NCBI GenBank assembly: GCA_017534745.1
Contig: JAFXVX010000019.1
Coordinates: forward strand, 123,969-187,968
From: Bacteroidales bacterium
Lineage (GTDB): Bacteria > Bacteroidota > Bacteroidia > Bacteroidales > UBA932
Length of the DNA: 64,000 nt
Reading direction: 5' to 3'
Positions 1 to 7,316 of this stretch are shown here, in pieces. The position numbers were made by a program, and so were the translations under genes. The notes under the pieces were generated by a model. It had not been told where the DNA came from. It was given only the letters and a program-made list of their open reading frames with translations, and ran no database searches. Positions within the stretch are counted from its first letter, which is position 1. The number at the start of each line of letters is the position of its first letter.

Positions 1-306
1 TTCATAGACTATATCAAGAGGAATATTCTCCGGAAGGATCTCGACACCCCTTCTCTGATAGGGCATTACGAAGCGAATAATGTCTCCGGGACGGACGATA
101 AGGCTCGCCTTGGCCGGGACGTCGTTCACAAGGACGAAGCCCGCCTTGATGGCGAGCTGCACCCTGTGCCGCGATGTATCTTCCTGGTGGGTAGCGATGT
201 AACGGTCAATCCTGTCCGGTTCCTGACCCTTGTCCACGACAAGGCGGAAATGCTCGAACATCTCCTGCTGCTCCTCTTCCGGAAGGATCTCGCCCGGAGG
301 AATCAT
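1..306 (-). CDS. RluD/RluC-type 23S rRNA pseudouridine synthase, N-terminal part (runs off the left edge)
   Basis: Reading the minus strand from the ATG at 306 gives 102 residues of an RluA-superfamily pseudouridine synthase, which isomerises uridines in rRNA. The visible part is an acidic N-terminus followed by an S4 RNA-binding domain (about residues 25-85: DRIDRYIA, SRHRVQLAIKAGFVLVNDV, a basic VRPGD turn) and the linker ending IPLDIVYE, where the catalytic domain begins. The catalytic Asp (HRLD motif) lies outside the window, so RluD cannot be told from RluC. Its ATG overlaps the stop of the upstream PASTA gene as ATGA, so the two are probably translationally coupled. Family assignment is firm, the subfamily is not. 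Confidence 0.85.
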   Translation of the reverse strand, partial: MIPPGEILPEEEQQEMFEHFRLVVDKGQEPDRIDRYIATHQEDTSRHRVQLAIKAGFVLVNDVPAKASLIVRPGDIIRFVMPYQRRGVEILPENIPLDIVYE

Positions 307-1097
307 TTGGTCGGGACCTTGGAAAGGTCGTTAGTGAGCCAAATTGCGACGGCGGTGCCCATCGTGCGCGAAGCGCGCGGCGGGCCGTCCTGCCTGTAAA
401 CGACAGCGTCGAGCGAGTCGGCGTAGGTCCTTATGCCTTCGTCAAAACGGACGCGGCCGACATTGAGGTAGCTGTCGTGGATGGCGTCCATGGCGCTGAT
501 GTATTTCATGCCGGAAAGATACGGGATCGTCGTCCTGCTGTCCGAGGGGTTGAGGCCGACGGTCAGGTCTATCTCAGAACCGGCGATGACTTTCTTGCCG
601 GGAGCTATCACTTTACCGCCGCATTTCTGGCCGAGGACATTGTTGGTCGCCATGTCGGAGACGTAGTCGAGGCGGCCCAGCGAAAGGCCGTGATTGACTA
701 TCTCGGCCTTGGCCTGGACGAGGGAATAGCCGATGAGGTTCGGCATCGTCGTCGTGCGCGGAACCACGGAGTTGATGGTGAGGAACACCATACGGCCCTT
801 TTTGACACGGGAACCGGCCTTGGGGTTCTGGCGGAAGACCGCGCCGGCGGAGAGGCGCCTGACAAACACGGAGTCCGCCACTTTGATCTCGACCCCGCCT
901 TTTGAAGCCGCAACCTCCGCTTCGGCCGGCGTCATATTGATGAAATCCGGCACCTCGACGGTCTTGCCGTGACGCGTGGCTATGTGGAGGAAAATGGACG
1001 CCACCACTATCAGTACCGTCACGAACAGCGCCCCGAGCAGGACGTTTCGGACTATCCAATTGGAGAATATCTCCTTCCAGTCTATTTTCTTTGCCAT
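303..1097 (-). CDS. PASTA-domain single-pass membrane protein
   Basis: 264 residues. I chose the internal ATG at 1097 (MAKKIDW) rather than the longer frame from 1121 because it puts a short charged N-tail directly before one membrane helix (residues about 17-40). The rest is extracytoplasmic and holds three PASTA repeats (about 45-110, 111-180, 185-255), each with the usual pattern of a V-P-x-(F/L/Y) start and a G-x-x-V end. PASTA domains bind muropeptides or beta-lactams in other proteins. There is no kinase or transpeptidase domain, so this is a stand-alone PASTA protein. It is first in an operon with the RluD-type gene and has a consensus promoter at 1119-1151. A cell-wall role is inferred only from the domain. 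Confidence 0.85.
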   Translation of the reverse strand: MAKKIDWKEIFSNWIVRNVLLGALFVTVLIVVASIFLHIATRHGKTVEVPDFINMTPAEAEVAASKGGVEIKVADSVFVRRLSAGAVFRQNPKAGSRVKKGRMVFLTINSVVPRTTTMPNLIGYSLVQAKAEIVNHGLSLGRLDYVSDMATNNVLGQKCGGKVIAPGKKVIAGSEIDLTVGLNPSDSRTTIPYLSGMKYISAMDAIHDSYLNVGRVRFDEGIRTYADSLDAVVYRQDGPPRASRTMGTAVAIWLTNDLSKVPTK

Positions 1098-1118
1098 TGG
1101 TTCGCTTTGATTCTCTTG

Positions 1119-1151
1119 CAAAGATAATCAATTCGGCGTGAATATTGCAAA
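1119..1151 (-). promoter_or_regulatory. Bacteroidota-type promoter for the PASTA-rluD operon
   Basis: On the minus strand TTTG (1151-1148) is followed after 21 nt by TATCTTTG (1126-1119), matching the -33 TTTG / -7 TAnnTTTG consensus. The spacer is slightly longer than the usual 19-20. The -7 box lies about 20 nt before the ATG at 1097. Confidence 0.6.
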
Positions 1152-1186
1152 GAAGGGCGCCGGAAATCAAAACTGATAAGAATATT

Positions 1187-1861
1187 ATGAAAAAACTTCT
1201 GTTTGTCCTTGTAGCCGCGCTTCCGCTTTCGCTCGCGGCGCAGAACCTTACCACGGTAGCCTCCGGCAGCCTTGAAGGTGTCTCTGAAGTCAATCGTATA
1301 AGTGTTAAATTCGCCTGGGGTGGTGCTACTGTGGCAGGCATGAGTGAAGAAGCCTACTCTCTCACCGACAAAGCCTGGGAAGACGGAAAGGCCGAGGCTG
1401 AGCGGCGCTTCATAGTGGAGCTCAACAACTCGCTCCGCCGCGCCGCCATCGAGGCCGCCCCCTTTGAGAATACCAAATACACCCTTCTTTTCTCCGTCCT
1501 CGGAGTCTCCAAAAACGGCGATGTGACCGGCCTTGCCCAAATCCTCGATTCTTCCGGCGCTGAGGTTGCCGTGATCGAAAGCATTCACGGCAAGGGCGGC
1601 AAGGTCGGCAGCCTCTCGAACCTCGCCGGCGACGGTATGGAAAACGCCGCCCGAAGCCTCGGACGCTGCTTCCTCCGCGCCTTCGGTATCATCTACACCC
1701 CGACCGAGCAGGAGACCGAATCCATCAAGCAGCTCCAGGTAGAGATCGACTCCCTCGAAAAAGGCGTGCGTGACGCGACCGGCGCCCTCTACCAGAGCGC
1801 CAAGCGCGCAACCCTCGAGCAGTACAAGCGCTTCCTCGAAAGCCTGCCGTTTGTGAAGTAA
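1187..1861 (+). CDS. Secreted protein of unknown function
   Basis: 224 residues from the ATG at 1187 (MKKLLF), preferred over the frame start at 1145 because it begins a clean signal peptide (residues 1-19, ending SLAAQ). The mature part has no domain I recognise. It includes a stretch of mixed alpha/beta character, the phrase YTLLFSVLGVSKNGDVTGLAQI that looks like alternating beta strands, and a C-terminal helix (about 180-224) rich in E, K and Q that could form a coiled coil. There is no lipobox Cys, so it is probably periplasmic. It is divergent from the PASTA gene and ends at a strong two-way terminator. Function unknown. Confidence 0.75.
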   Translation: MKKLLFVLVAALPLSLAAQNLTTVASGSLEGVSEVNRISVKFAWGGATVAGMSEEAYSLTDKAWEDGKAEAERRFIVELNNSLRRAAIEAAPFENTKYTLLFSVLGVSKNGDVTGLAQILDSSGAEVAVIESIHGKGGKVGSLSNLAGDGMENAARSLGRCFLRAFGIIYTPTEQETESIKQLQVEIDSLEKGVRDATGALYQSAKRATLEQYKRFLESLPFVK

Positions 1862-1874
1862 GCCTTTAGCAATG

Positions 1875-1914
1875 AAAAAAGAGACTGACTCAATGACGAG
1901 CCAGTCTCTTTTTT
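1875..1914. terminator. Bidirectional intrinsic terminator
   Basis: A hairpin with a stem of about 13 bp (AAAAAAGAGACTG pairing with CAGTCTCTTTTTT) lies between two converging genes. It gives a T-run on both strands, so it can end the gene at 1187-1861 and the one at 1931-2710. Confidence 0.9.
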
Positions 1915-1930
1915 GATGTGTGCGTGGTCT

Positions 1931-2710
1931 TTAGAACCTCAGGGCTAAGCCGAGGCCGTTGCGGCCGGAGACGACGTTGAAGGACATCTGGTTCCGCTGG
2001 TTGTAGCTGTCCGCCGCCCAGTTGAGGCGCGCGTTGCCGATGCAGAAGAGGGGAGCACCGACGGTCATCGCGGTCACACCGACGCTGAGGAAGACGACGC
2101 CGCTGTAGTATAGTGCGGCTGACCACGGATTGTAATCAAGGTAGCCGCTATCACTACTATAATCCAACATAGTGGCCGCACCCACGGCGGTGAAAACGAT
2201 GCCGACGCCTGTAAGGGCACCACCGGTGATGAGGAGGCTCTTACCTGAGCTCCTCTGGCGGAGGGCGCCGTTGACGGTGTCGAACTCGTCGGCGTTGAAG
2301 TAGTTGCGGTACTCGCCTTCATAGATCTGGCGGCCTCCTACTTCGAAATCGCCACCTGTGTGCTCCATGTGGCCGGTAACGCGCGGATTGGCAGCCTCAG
2401 GGTTGTATGAGGCCTGACGGTCAGCGGTCTGGAATGCCTGGGGGACATTCTGCTGTACGGGAGCAGCGGCGAAGACCTGCTCAGTGCCGTTGCCGAAGCG
2501 GATCTTCTGGACGTTGGCTGTCGCAATCTTGTAGTTGGGACCTTCCTGATTGTCGAAGGATTTATAGACAATCTCGGCGTCGCTGATTTCTGTAACGACG
2601 GCAGTGATGATCTGGCCGTCACGGGTGAGGATAATGTCCTGTGCGGAGGAGTTGGCTGCGCAGAGCAGCATGGCTGCCGCTGCAACTAAAAGGGCGAGAA
2701 ATTTTTTCAT
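1931..2710 (-). CDS. Exported membrane-associated protein, Bacteroidales hypothetical family
   Basis: 259 residues. Residues 1-23 form a signal peptide (cleavage near NSSA/Q). The next 60 residues (DIILTRDGQIITAVVTEI...) resemble the short beta-rich domain often seen at the start of Bacteroidota secreted proteins that reads 'D-x-I-x-x-x-D-G-x-x-I-x-x-x-V'. Two glycine-rich hydrophobic segments follow at about 155-180 and 197-226, likely membrane-spanning, and the protein ends in a hydrophobic LGLALRF that could be a beta-strand. The function is unknown. It stands alone between a terminator and a divergent promoter region. Confidence 0.75.
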   Translation of the reverse strand: MKKFLALLVAAAAMLLCAANSSAQDIILTRDGQIITAVVTEISDAEIVYKSFDNQEGPNYKIATANVQKIRFGNGTEQVFAAAPVQQNVPQAFQTADRQASYNPEAANPRVTGHMEHTGGDFEVGGRQIYEGEYRNYFNADEFDTVNGALRQRSSGKSLLITGGALTGVGIVFTAVGAATMLDYSSDSGYLDYNPWSAALYYSGVVFLSVGVTAMTVGAPLFCIGNARLNWAADSYNQRNQMSFNVVSGRNGLGLALRF

Positions 2711-2778
2711 TTCACTGAACGTAATTGTTTGACCTTGCGAAAGTATAAAAAAAATTGTTGATTGTCAATAGTATTCAC

Positions 2779-2786
2779 TATATTTG
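2779..2786 (+). promoter_or_regulatory. -7 box of the promoter for the 2794-4627 operon
   Basis: TATATTTG is a perfect -7 box. The -33 region about 18 nt upstream reads GTTG, a partial match. The box ends only 7 nt before the ATG at 2794, so the transcript may have almost no 5' leader. Confidence 0.55.
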
Positions 2787-2793
2787 ACTCCGT

Positions 2794-3393
2794 ATGCGGC
2801 AATGGCAGTCGATATTGTGGCTTTCCTTGCTTTTTTTCGCCGCCTCGTGCGTTGGCGAAAAAGGAAGGGTGCTGCCACTGAGCGAGATAGAGGAAGGAGA
2901 CCTGGCTTTCCGGTGCGGTCGCGGCGTTTTCAGCCGGATTGTCACTTCCGCCGAGGAGGAGGGGGTCTATAGCCACGTTGGGGTTGTCGTGCGAGATGAA
3001 GGAAAGTGGAAAGTTGCCCATGCGGTGCCGGCCGAGCCGGAGTATAAGGGCGATTTTGACAGGGTGAAGTTGGAGGATATAGAGGTGTTCTTCGCCCCGG
3101 ACAGGGCTTGGAGCGGCTGCCTTGTGAGGCCGGGAGTCAGCGATCCGGAAAGGATGTGCGCCGAAGCGATTCGCGCCGCGAGGGACAGCGTCGCTTTCGA
3201 CGGCGGGTATGACCTCGCCGATTCGTCGAAGGTCTATTGCACGGAGTTCGTCTGGCGGCTGTACCTCCACGACGGAAAAGACCTCAGCGAAGGCCGGCGC
3301 CGATACATCCGCGTCCTCGGGGTGAGCGGCGACGTTATCCTCCCCGAGCATTTATTGAAATACAAAGGCATTGAACCATATTTTAAATTTTAA
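2794..3393 (+). CDS. YiiX/YebB-like NlpC/P60-superfamily lipoprotein
   Basis: 199 residues. The signal peptide ends in a lipobox (FAAS-C19), so it is probably an outer-membrane or periplasmic lipoprotein. The body matches the permuted papain-like YiiX family: L-x-x-GDLAF near residue 35, the HVGVVV strand with His61, and the YCTEFVW motif with Cys149. His61 and Cys149 are the likely catalytic pair of a cysteine amidase or peptidase. The substrate is unknown, and peptidoglycan peptides or lipids are both possible. The start is fixed by the signal peptide. First gene of a four-gene plus-strand operon. Confidence 0.85.
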   Translation: MRQWQSILWLSLLFFAASCVGEKGRVLPLSEIEEGDLAFRCGRGVFSRIVTSAEEEGVYSHVGVVVRDEGKWKVAHAVPAEPEYKGDFDRVKLEDIEVFFAPDRAWSGCLVRPGVSDPERMCAEAIRAARDSVAFDGGYDLADSSKVYCTEFVWRLYLHDGKDLSEGRRRYIRVLGVSGDVILPEHLLKYKGIEPYFKF

Positions 3394-3404
3394 AACCTAC
3401 ATTT

Positions 3405-3785
3405 ATGAAACGTATCATTACCATTGCGGCCATCGCCCTCGCAGCGCTTTTCGCTTCTTCCTGCGGCTCCAAGTCCAACGGCCCTGAAGGCGTAGTCAAG
3501 AAGGCTTTCGAAGCTATCGAGAAGCACGACTATGACGGCTATGCCGCGACCTTCAACATCAGTGAGTCCGACCAGAAGATGCTTGCCGGTATGCTTGAAG
3601 AGAAGATCTCCGAGGAGATTGACAAGAAGGGAGGTATAGACAACTACAAGATCACCGACATCCAGATTGACGGTGAAAAGGCGACCGCAAAAGTCCACGT
3701 TGTCTATAAGGATGGCTCCGAGGATGACCAGACGATGAACCTTGTCAAGGTCGATGACGTCTGGAAGCAGGATCTCAAGAAATAA
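3405..3785 (+). CDS. DUF4878-like small lipoprotein
   Basis: 126 residues. Lipobox FASS-C20 follows a short signal peptide, then a compact alpha+beta domain: helix (EGVVKKAFEAIEKHDYDGYAATF), helix (ISESDQKMLAGML), and strands ending in KVHVVYKDGSEDDQTMNLV and VWKQDLKK. This is the NTF2-like pattern of DUF4878 lipoproteins. No catalytic residues are apparent, and such proteins may bind a ligand or act as periplasmic accessory factors. It sits 11 nt after the YiiX-like gene and 1 nt before the next start, so it is cotranscribed. Confidence 0.8.
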   Translation: MKRIITIAAIALAALFASSCGSKSNGPEGVVKKAFEAIEKHDYDGYAATFNISESDQKMLAGMLEEKISEEIDKKGGIDNYKITDIQIDGEKATAKVHVVYKDGSEDDQTMNLVKVDDVWKQDLKK

Positions 3786-3786
3786 G

Positions 3787-4338
3787 ATGGAAAAACTGAA
3801 TCACCCCGCCATCCTTGTCGTTGACATGCTCAACGACTTCGTCACAGGAGCTCTCGGATGCGACCGCGCAAGGGCTATCGTCCCTGCGACGGCCGAGCTC
3901 CTTGACGCCGCCCGCAAGGCCGGCGTCCCCGTCATTTTCTGCAACGACGCCCACCTCAAGGGCATCGACCGCGAGCTCAAGCTCTGGGGAGACCACGCCA
4001 TCGCCGGGACCCCCGGCGCCGAAGTCATCCCCGAACTCGGCCTCTGCGAGAGCGACTACGTCGTACCCAAGCGCCGCTACAGCGGTTTCTTCCAGACAGA
4101 CCTTGACATTCTCCTCAAGGAGCTTGGCGTTCAGACTGTCGTCGTGACCGGACTCCACGCCCACATGTGCGTGCGCCACACCTCCGCCGACGCCTACTGC
4201 CTCGGCTACGATGTCGTCGCGGCAAAGGAGTGCCTCAACTCCTTCACCGAGGAAGAGTACCTCTACGGCCTTGAGTACCTCAAGACCTGCTACGGCGCAG
4301 ATTCCTACTCCAACGCCGAGTTGATCGCCGCTTTCTAA
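3787..4338 (+). CDS. Isochorismatase-family cysteine hydrolase
   Basis: 183 residues from the ATG at 3787 (MEKLNHPAIL), directly after the previous stop. The family triad is present: Asp13 in VVDMLNDF, Lys95 in YVVPKRRYSGF, and Cys128 in TGLHAHMCVRHT, together with the TGLxxxxCV loop. These enzymes hydrolyse amides such as nicotinamide or carbamoyl compounds, or isochorismate-like ethers. Nicotinamidase-like activity is possible, but the metal-binding D-x-H of true nicotinamidases is only partly suggested by NDAH at 53-56. Cytosolic, with no signal peptide. It is followed 1 nt later by the TSCPD gene. Confidence 0.85.
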   Translation: MEKLNHPAILVVDMLNDFVTGALGCDRARAIVPATAELLDAARKAGVPVIFCNDAHLKGIDRELKLWGDHAIAGTPGAEVIPELGLCESDYVVPKRRYSGFFQTDLDILLKELGVQTVVVTGLHAHMCVRHTSADAYCLGYDVVAAKECLNSFTEEEYLYGLEYLKTCYGADSYSNAELIAAF

Positions 4339-4339
4339 T

Positions 4340-4627
4340 ATGTTTGAAGTAACCAAACTATCCGACATTGTAGAAAACGGTATCCGCAAGGCCTCCTTCA
4401 AGACGTCCGAAGCGGTGTGCTCCCTCAGGATCGACATTGATCTTGAGGGAGATACCGTTCGGCGAGTGCAGTACACCGGCGGCTGCCACGGCAACACCCA
4501 GGGCCTTTCCGCCCTCTGCGCCGGCATGAAAAAGGACGAGCTCATCGCCCGCCTCGACGGCATCGACTGCCACGGCCGCGGCACCAGCTGCCCCGACCAG
4601 CTCTCCCGCGCCCTCAAGCAGCTGTAG
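4340..4627 (+). CDS. TSCPD-domain protein (TIGR03905-like)
   Basis: 95 residues made almost wholly of a TSCPD domain, the Cys-rich module otherwise found at the C-terminus of some B12-dependent ribonucleotide reductases. The diagnostic TSCPDQ is at residues 82-87. Further cysteines (27, 49, 60, 77 and 84) sit in conserved contexts such as GGCHGN and GIDCHG, suggesting metal or redox chemistry. The stand-alone form has no proven function. It lies 1 nt after the hydrolase stop and ends the operon, just before the tRNA-Ser promoter. Confidence 0.85.
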   Translation: MFEVTKLSDIVENGIRKASFKTSEAVCSLRIDIDLEGDTVRRVQYTGGCHGNTQGLSALCAGMKKDELIARLDGIDCHGRGTSCPDQLSRALKQL

Positions 4628-4643
4628 TACAGAGCTCCCTGGA

Positions 4644-4675
4644 TTTGCAATAATCCGGAAGTTTGCATATATTTG
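4644..4675 (+). promoter_or_regulatory. Promoter of tRNA-Ser
   Basis: TTTG (4644-4647), a 20-nt spacer and TATATTTG (4668-4675) match the Bacteroidota consensus. The -7 box is 18 nt before the tRNA. Confidence 0.8.
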
Positions 4676-4693
4676 CAGTCCTTTCCTCGAGAA

Positions 4694-4780
4694 GGTGAGT
4701 TGTCCGAGTGGTTGAAGGAGCCTGCCTCGAAAACAGGTGTACGTGTGAGCGTACCGGGGGTTCGAATCCCTCACTCACCG
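4694..4780 (+). tRNA. tRNA-Ser (anticodon CGA)
   Basis: 87 nt with acceptor stem GGTGAGT (4694-4700) paired to ACTCACC (4773-4779), discriminator G4780, T-loop TTCGAAT and the long variable arm typical of serine tRNAs. The anticodon CGA is at 4728-4730 with T at 33 and AA at 37-38. The last pair of the anticodon stem (C4725/A4733) is a mismatch. CCA is not encoded. Confidence 0.95.
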
Positions 4781-4791
4781 CAAAAGGTAGC

Positions 4792-4830
4792 AAATAATCC
4801 GCGCCAAGCCTGCTTGAGCGCGGATTATTT
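4792..4830. terminator. Intrinsic terminator after tRNA-Ser
   Basis: A perfect 13-bp stem (AAATAATCCGCGC at 4792-4804 with its complement at 4818-4830) and a 13-nt loop. It ends in ATTATTT on the plus strand and lies 12 nt downstream of the tRNA. Confidence 0.75.
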
Positions 4831-4845
4831 GATGGCTTTTGCATA

Positions 4846-4905
4846 GCCCGCCGCAGGCGGGCAGGGATGTCGGAGGGCGCAGCCCGACGAAATCCCGGGT
4901 GAGTG
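4846..4905. repeat. Tandem GC-rich hairpins downstream of tRNA-Ser
   Basis: GCCCGCC-GCA-GGCGGGC (4846-4862) forms a 7-bp hairpin with a 3-nt loop. A second, longer imperfect hairpin follows, with GGGAT...ATCCC outside and GTCGG/GGGC...GCCCGAC inside (about 4864-4903). No ORF is convincing here. This could be a REP-like intergenic repeat or the trkA 3' end. Confidence 0.5.
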
Positions 4906-4935
4906 ACCCTAAGATGTTTTTTTATTGATTCCTTT

Positions 4936-6300
4936 CTACCTGAAGAATTTATCGACTTCCCTCGCGACGGAGGGGAGGGCGAAGACTACGACCCGGTCGT
5001 AAGGTTCGACGCGGGAGTCGCCGACGGCGATGAAGGATTCGCTGCCGCGGACGATGCCGCCGATGATGGCATCGCGCGGGAAGTCCATGTCCTTGAGCTG
5101 GGCCTCCGTGATTCGGCTGCCGGGGGCGACGGTGTATTCGAACACCTCGGCGTCGGTGCCGCTCATGTATTTGACGAAGCGGACTTTGTCTGAGAGGGTG
5201 AATTTGAATATGCGCCCGGCGGTGAGGAGTTTCTTGTTGACGATGGCATCGACGCCCATCTCTTCGGCGAGGCGGACGTATTCGATGTTCTCGACCTTCG
5301 CAATAGCCCTTTCAACACCGAATTTTTTGGCGACGACACAGCCGAGTATGTTGACCTCGTCGTTGCCGGTCACGGCGACGAAGGCGTCGTAGTCCTTGAT
5401 GGACTCCTCGAGGAGGAGGTCGGAGTTGCGGGCGTCGCCGCAGACGATGCTGACGCTCCCGGGAAGACGCTCGGAGAGCTCCTGGCAGCGCTTGCGGTCC
5501 ATGTCGATGATCTTGACATTGCTGATCTGCGAGCTGAGCTGGCGGGCCGTGATCTCTCCGATGGTGCTGCCGCCGAGGATCATGACGCTGTCTATGACTA
5601 TGCGCTCCTTGCCGACGAAACGGATGATGGTATCAATGCCGTCACGCTTGGAGATGATGTAGAGGCGGTCCTGGTATTTGAAACGGGTGTCGAACTTAGG
5701 GATGATGGTCTCGTCACCGCGGGCGATGGCTATGATGCGGAACTTGACCTCGGCGGCGGTCTCGGTCACGGCCTTAGTGAACTCGGCGACATTCATCTCA
5801 AGGAGAGGGGAGTCCTCGTCGATCTTGAAGACCGACAGCTGGAGACGGCCCCTCGCGAAGTCCATCGACTCTGCTGCCGCCGTGTGCTTGAGGAGGCCGA
5901 GAATCTCGTCGGAGGCAATCTTCTCGGGGTAGAACATAAGGTCAATGCCCAGGTCCTTGAACATCAGTTTGTTCTCCGATGCGAGATAGGACTCGTCCTT
6001 GATCCTGGCAGTCACTTTCTTCGCACCCAACTGCTTGGCCAGCAGGGCGGTGACGATGTTGATCGACTGGTTGGCGTGGGGGTTGACGGCGATGAAAAGG
6101 TCGGCTTTGTCGGCGCCGGCTTCCCTCAGGACCCCGATGGAGGACGGATCGCCGCAGACGGTGATAACGTCTGCGACCTGCGAGAGTTTGGTAAGTCTCT
6201 CCTGATCCTCGTCGATGACGGTTATGTCGTTGGCTTCGTGGGAGAGCATCTTCGCAAGATGCGAGCCCACTTCGCCTGCTCCTTCGATAACGATGTTCAT
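4936..6300 (-). CDS. trkA: Trk-type potassium uptake peripheral protein TrkA
   Basis: 454 residues, the normal two-module TrkA length. Each half is an RCK-N Rossmann domain plus an RCK-C domain. The first nucleotide-binding loop is GAGEVG (residues 7-12) with acidic D29/E in VIDEDQE, and the second starts near residue 230 (ILGGSTIG). It is a cytoplasmic NAD(H)-binding regulator of the TrkH/G K+ channel. No trkH is next to it in this window. It is the last gene of a very long minus-strand string, and its ATG overlaps the stop of the glycosyltransferase as ATGA. Confidence 0.95.
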   Translation of the reverse strand: MNIVIEGAGEVGSHLAKMLSHEANDITVIDEDQERLTKLSQVADVITVCGDPSSIGVLREAGADKADLFIAVNPHANQSINIVTALLAKQLGAKKVTARIKDESYLASENKLMFKDLGIDLMFYPEKIASDEILGLLKHTAAAESMDFARGRLQLSVFKIDEDSPLLEMNVAEFTKAVTETAAEVKFRIIAIARGDETIIPKFDTRFKYQDRLYIISKRDGIDTIIRFVGKERIVIDSVMILGGSTIGEITARQLSSQISNVKIIDMDRKRCQELSERLPGSVSIVCGDARNSDLLLEESIKDYDAFVAVTGNDEVNILGCVVAKKFGVERAIAKVENIEYVRLAEEMGVDAIVNKKLLTAGRIFKFTLSDKVRFVKYMSGTDAEVFEYTVAPGSRITEAQLKDMDFPRDAIIGGIVRGSESFIAVGDSRVEPYDRVVVFALPSVAREVDKFFR

Positions 6301-7316
6301 ACTTTTTCTTTTCTACAGAATGCAAATATACGATTCTTTCGGAATATCCTGTCAAAGAGGATACTTCCAGGGTAGATGCCATCGACGGGATGGGCCCCGG
6401 AGGCGGCCGGCTCCTTGCGAAGGCGGCGGAACTCCCGGTGGGCTTCCAGAACGGCTTTGAACGAAGCCGGACGGCCTGTAAGAAGGTAAACCGCTGCGGA
6501 GAGGCCGTCGAGAATCATTCGACGGCGTATCCTGCGGCGGGCCTTAGCGGGCCCGATAGTCGCTGGAAGATTCTTCCATAGAGTGAGAAGATTGTTACGG
6601 AAATTGAGTCGCAGTTTGAAAGGTGAGTCCTGCGGGAGGGTGCCGCCGCCGATGTGGTACACGGCGGCGGCCGGGACAACGGCGACTTTCCACCCTTCAA
6701 GCTGCATCCTCCAGCATAGGTCTATCTCGTCGAAATGGGCGAAGAAATCCTCGTCGAAGCCGCCGAGGGCGTGGAAAAAGCTGCTTCGTACCATAAGACA
6801 GGCGCCGCTGGCCCAGAGAACGTTTGCCGGAGCGCTGTCGTACTGCCCCTCATCCTTCTCTACGGAGGAGAAAAGACGTCCGCGGCAGAATGGATAGCCG
6901 TAACGGTCGATGAATCCTCCGGCCGCGCCTGCATATTCGAAGCGCTTCCTGTCGGAGAACGACAGCAACTTTGGTCCGCAGGCGCCGCACTCCGGGTGGG
7001 CGTCCATGTACTCCGTCAGGGGCTCCAGCCAGCCGGGCGTTACCTCCACGTCGGTGTTGATAAGGACGTAGTATTCGGCCTCGATTTCCCGGAGGGTGCG
7101 GTTGTATCCACCGGTAAAACCGTAGTTTTTGTCAAGGGCTATCACCTTGACGGATGGGAACTCCGAAGCCATCACCTCAAGTGATGCATCAGTCGAAGCG
7201 TTGTCTGCGACAATCACTTCCGCATCGCGCCCCTCCGTCGAGGCGAGGAGGGAGGGAAGGAAGCGGCGGAGATATTCCGCGGTGTTCCAGTTGAGTATGA
7301 CGATGGAAGTTTTCAT
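6297..7316 (-). CDS. Family 2 glycosyltransferase (rhamnosyltransferase-like)
   Basis: 339 residues from the ATG at 7316 (MKTSIVILNWN). The longer frame from 7409 overlaps the PmbA gene and adds a non-family extension. GT2 marks are SIVILNWN at the start, VADNASTDAS, the YGFTGGYN loop, the DxD-like NTDVEV near residue 98, and the acceptor region GGFDEDFFAHFDEIDLCWRMQ typical of WbbL-type rhamnosyltransferases. It probably adds a sugar to a surface polysaccharide. No other glycan gene is in this string, so the acceptor is unknown. It overlaps PmbA upstream and TrkA downstream by ATGA. Confidence 0.9.
   Translation of the reverse strand: MKTSIVILNWNTAEYLRRFLPSLLASTEGRDAEVIVADNASTDASLEVMASEFPSVKVIALDKNYGFTGGYNRTLREIEAEYYVLINTDVEVTPGWLEPLTEYMDAHPECGACGPKLLSFSDRKRFEYAGAAGGFIDRYGYPFCRGRLFSSVEKDEGQYDSAPANVLWASGACLMVRSSFFHALGGFDEDFFAHFDEIDLCWRMQLEGWKVAVVPAAAVYHIGGGTLPQDSPFKLRLNFRNNLLTLWKNLPATIGPAKARRRIRRRMILDGLSAAVYLLTGRPASFKAVLEAHREFRRLRKEPAASGAHPVDGIYPGSILFDRIFRKNRIFAFCRKEKV

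Noticed and set aside
4694-4905. tRNA-Ser as an integration (att) site for a mobile element
   Set aside because: The only repeat of the tRNA end I saw downstream is a 7-nt GGTGAGT, too short for an att site, and there is no integrase nearby.
4903-5193. Plus-strand 96-codon ORF at the end of trkA
   Set aside because: It is antisense to the conserved C-terminal RCK region of trkA and has an acidic, low-complexity product.
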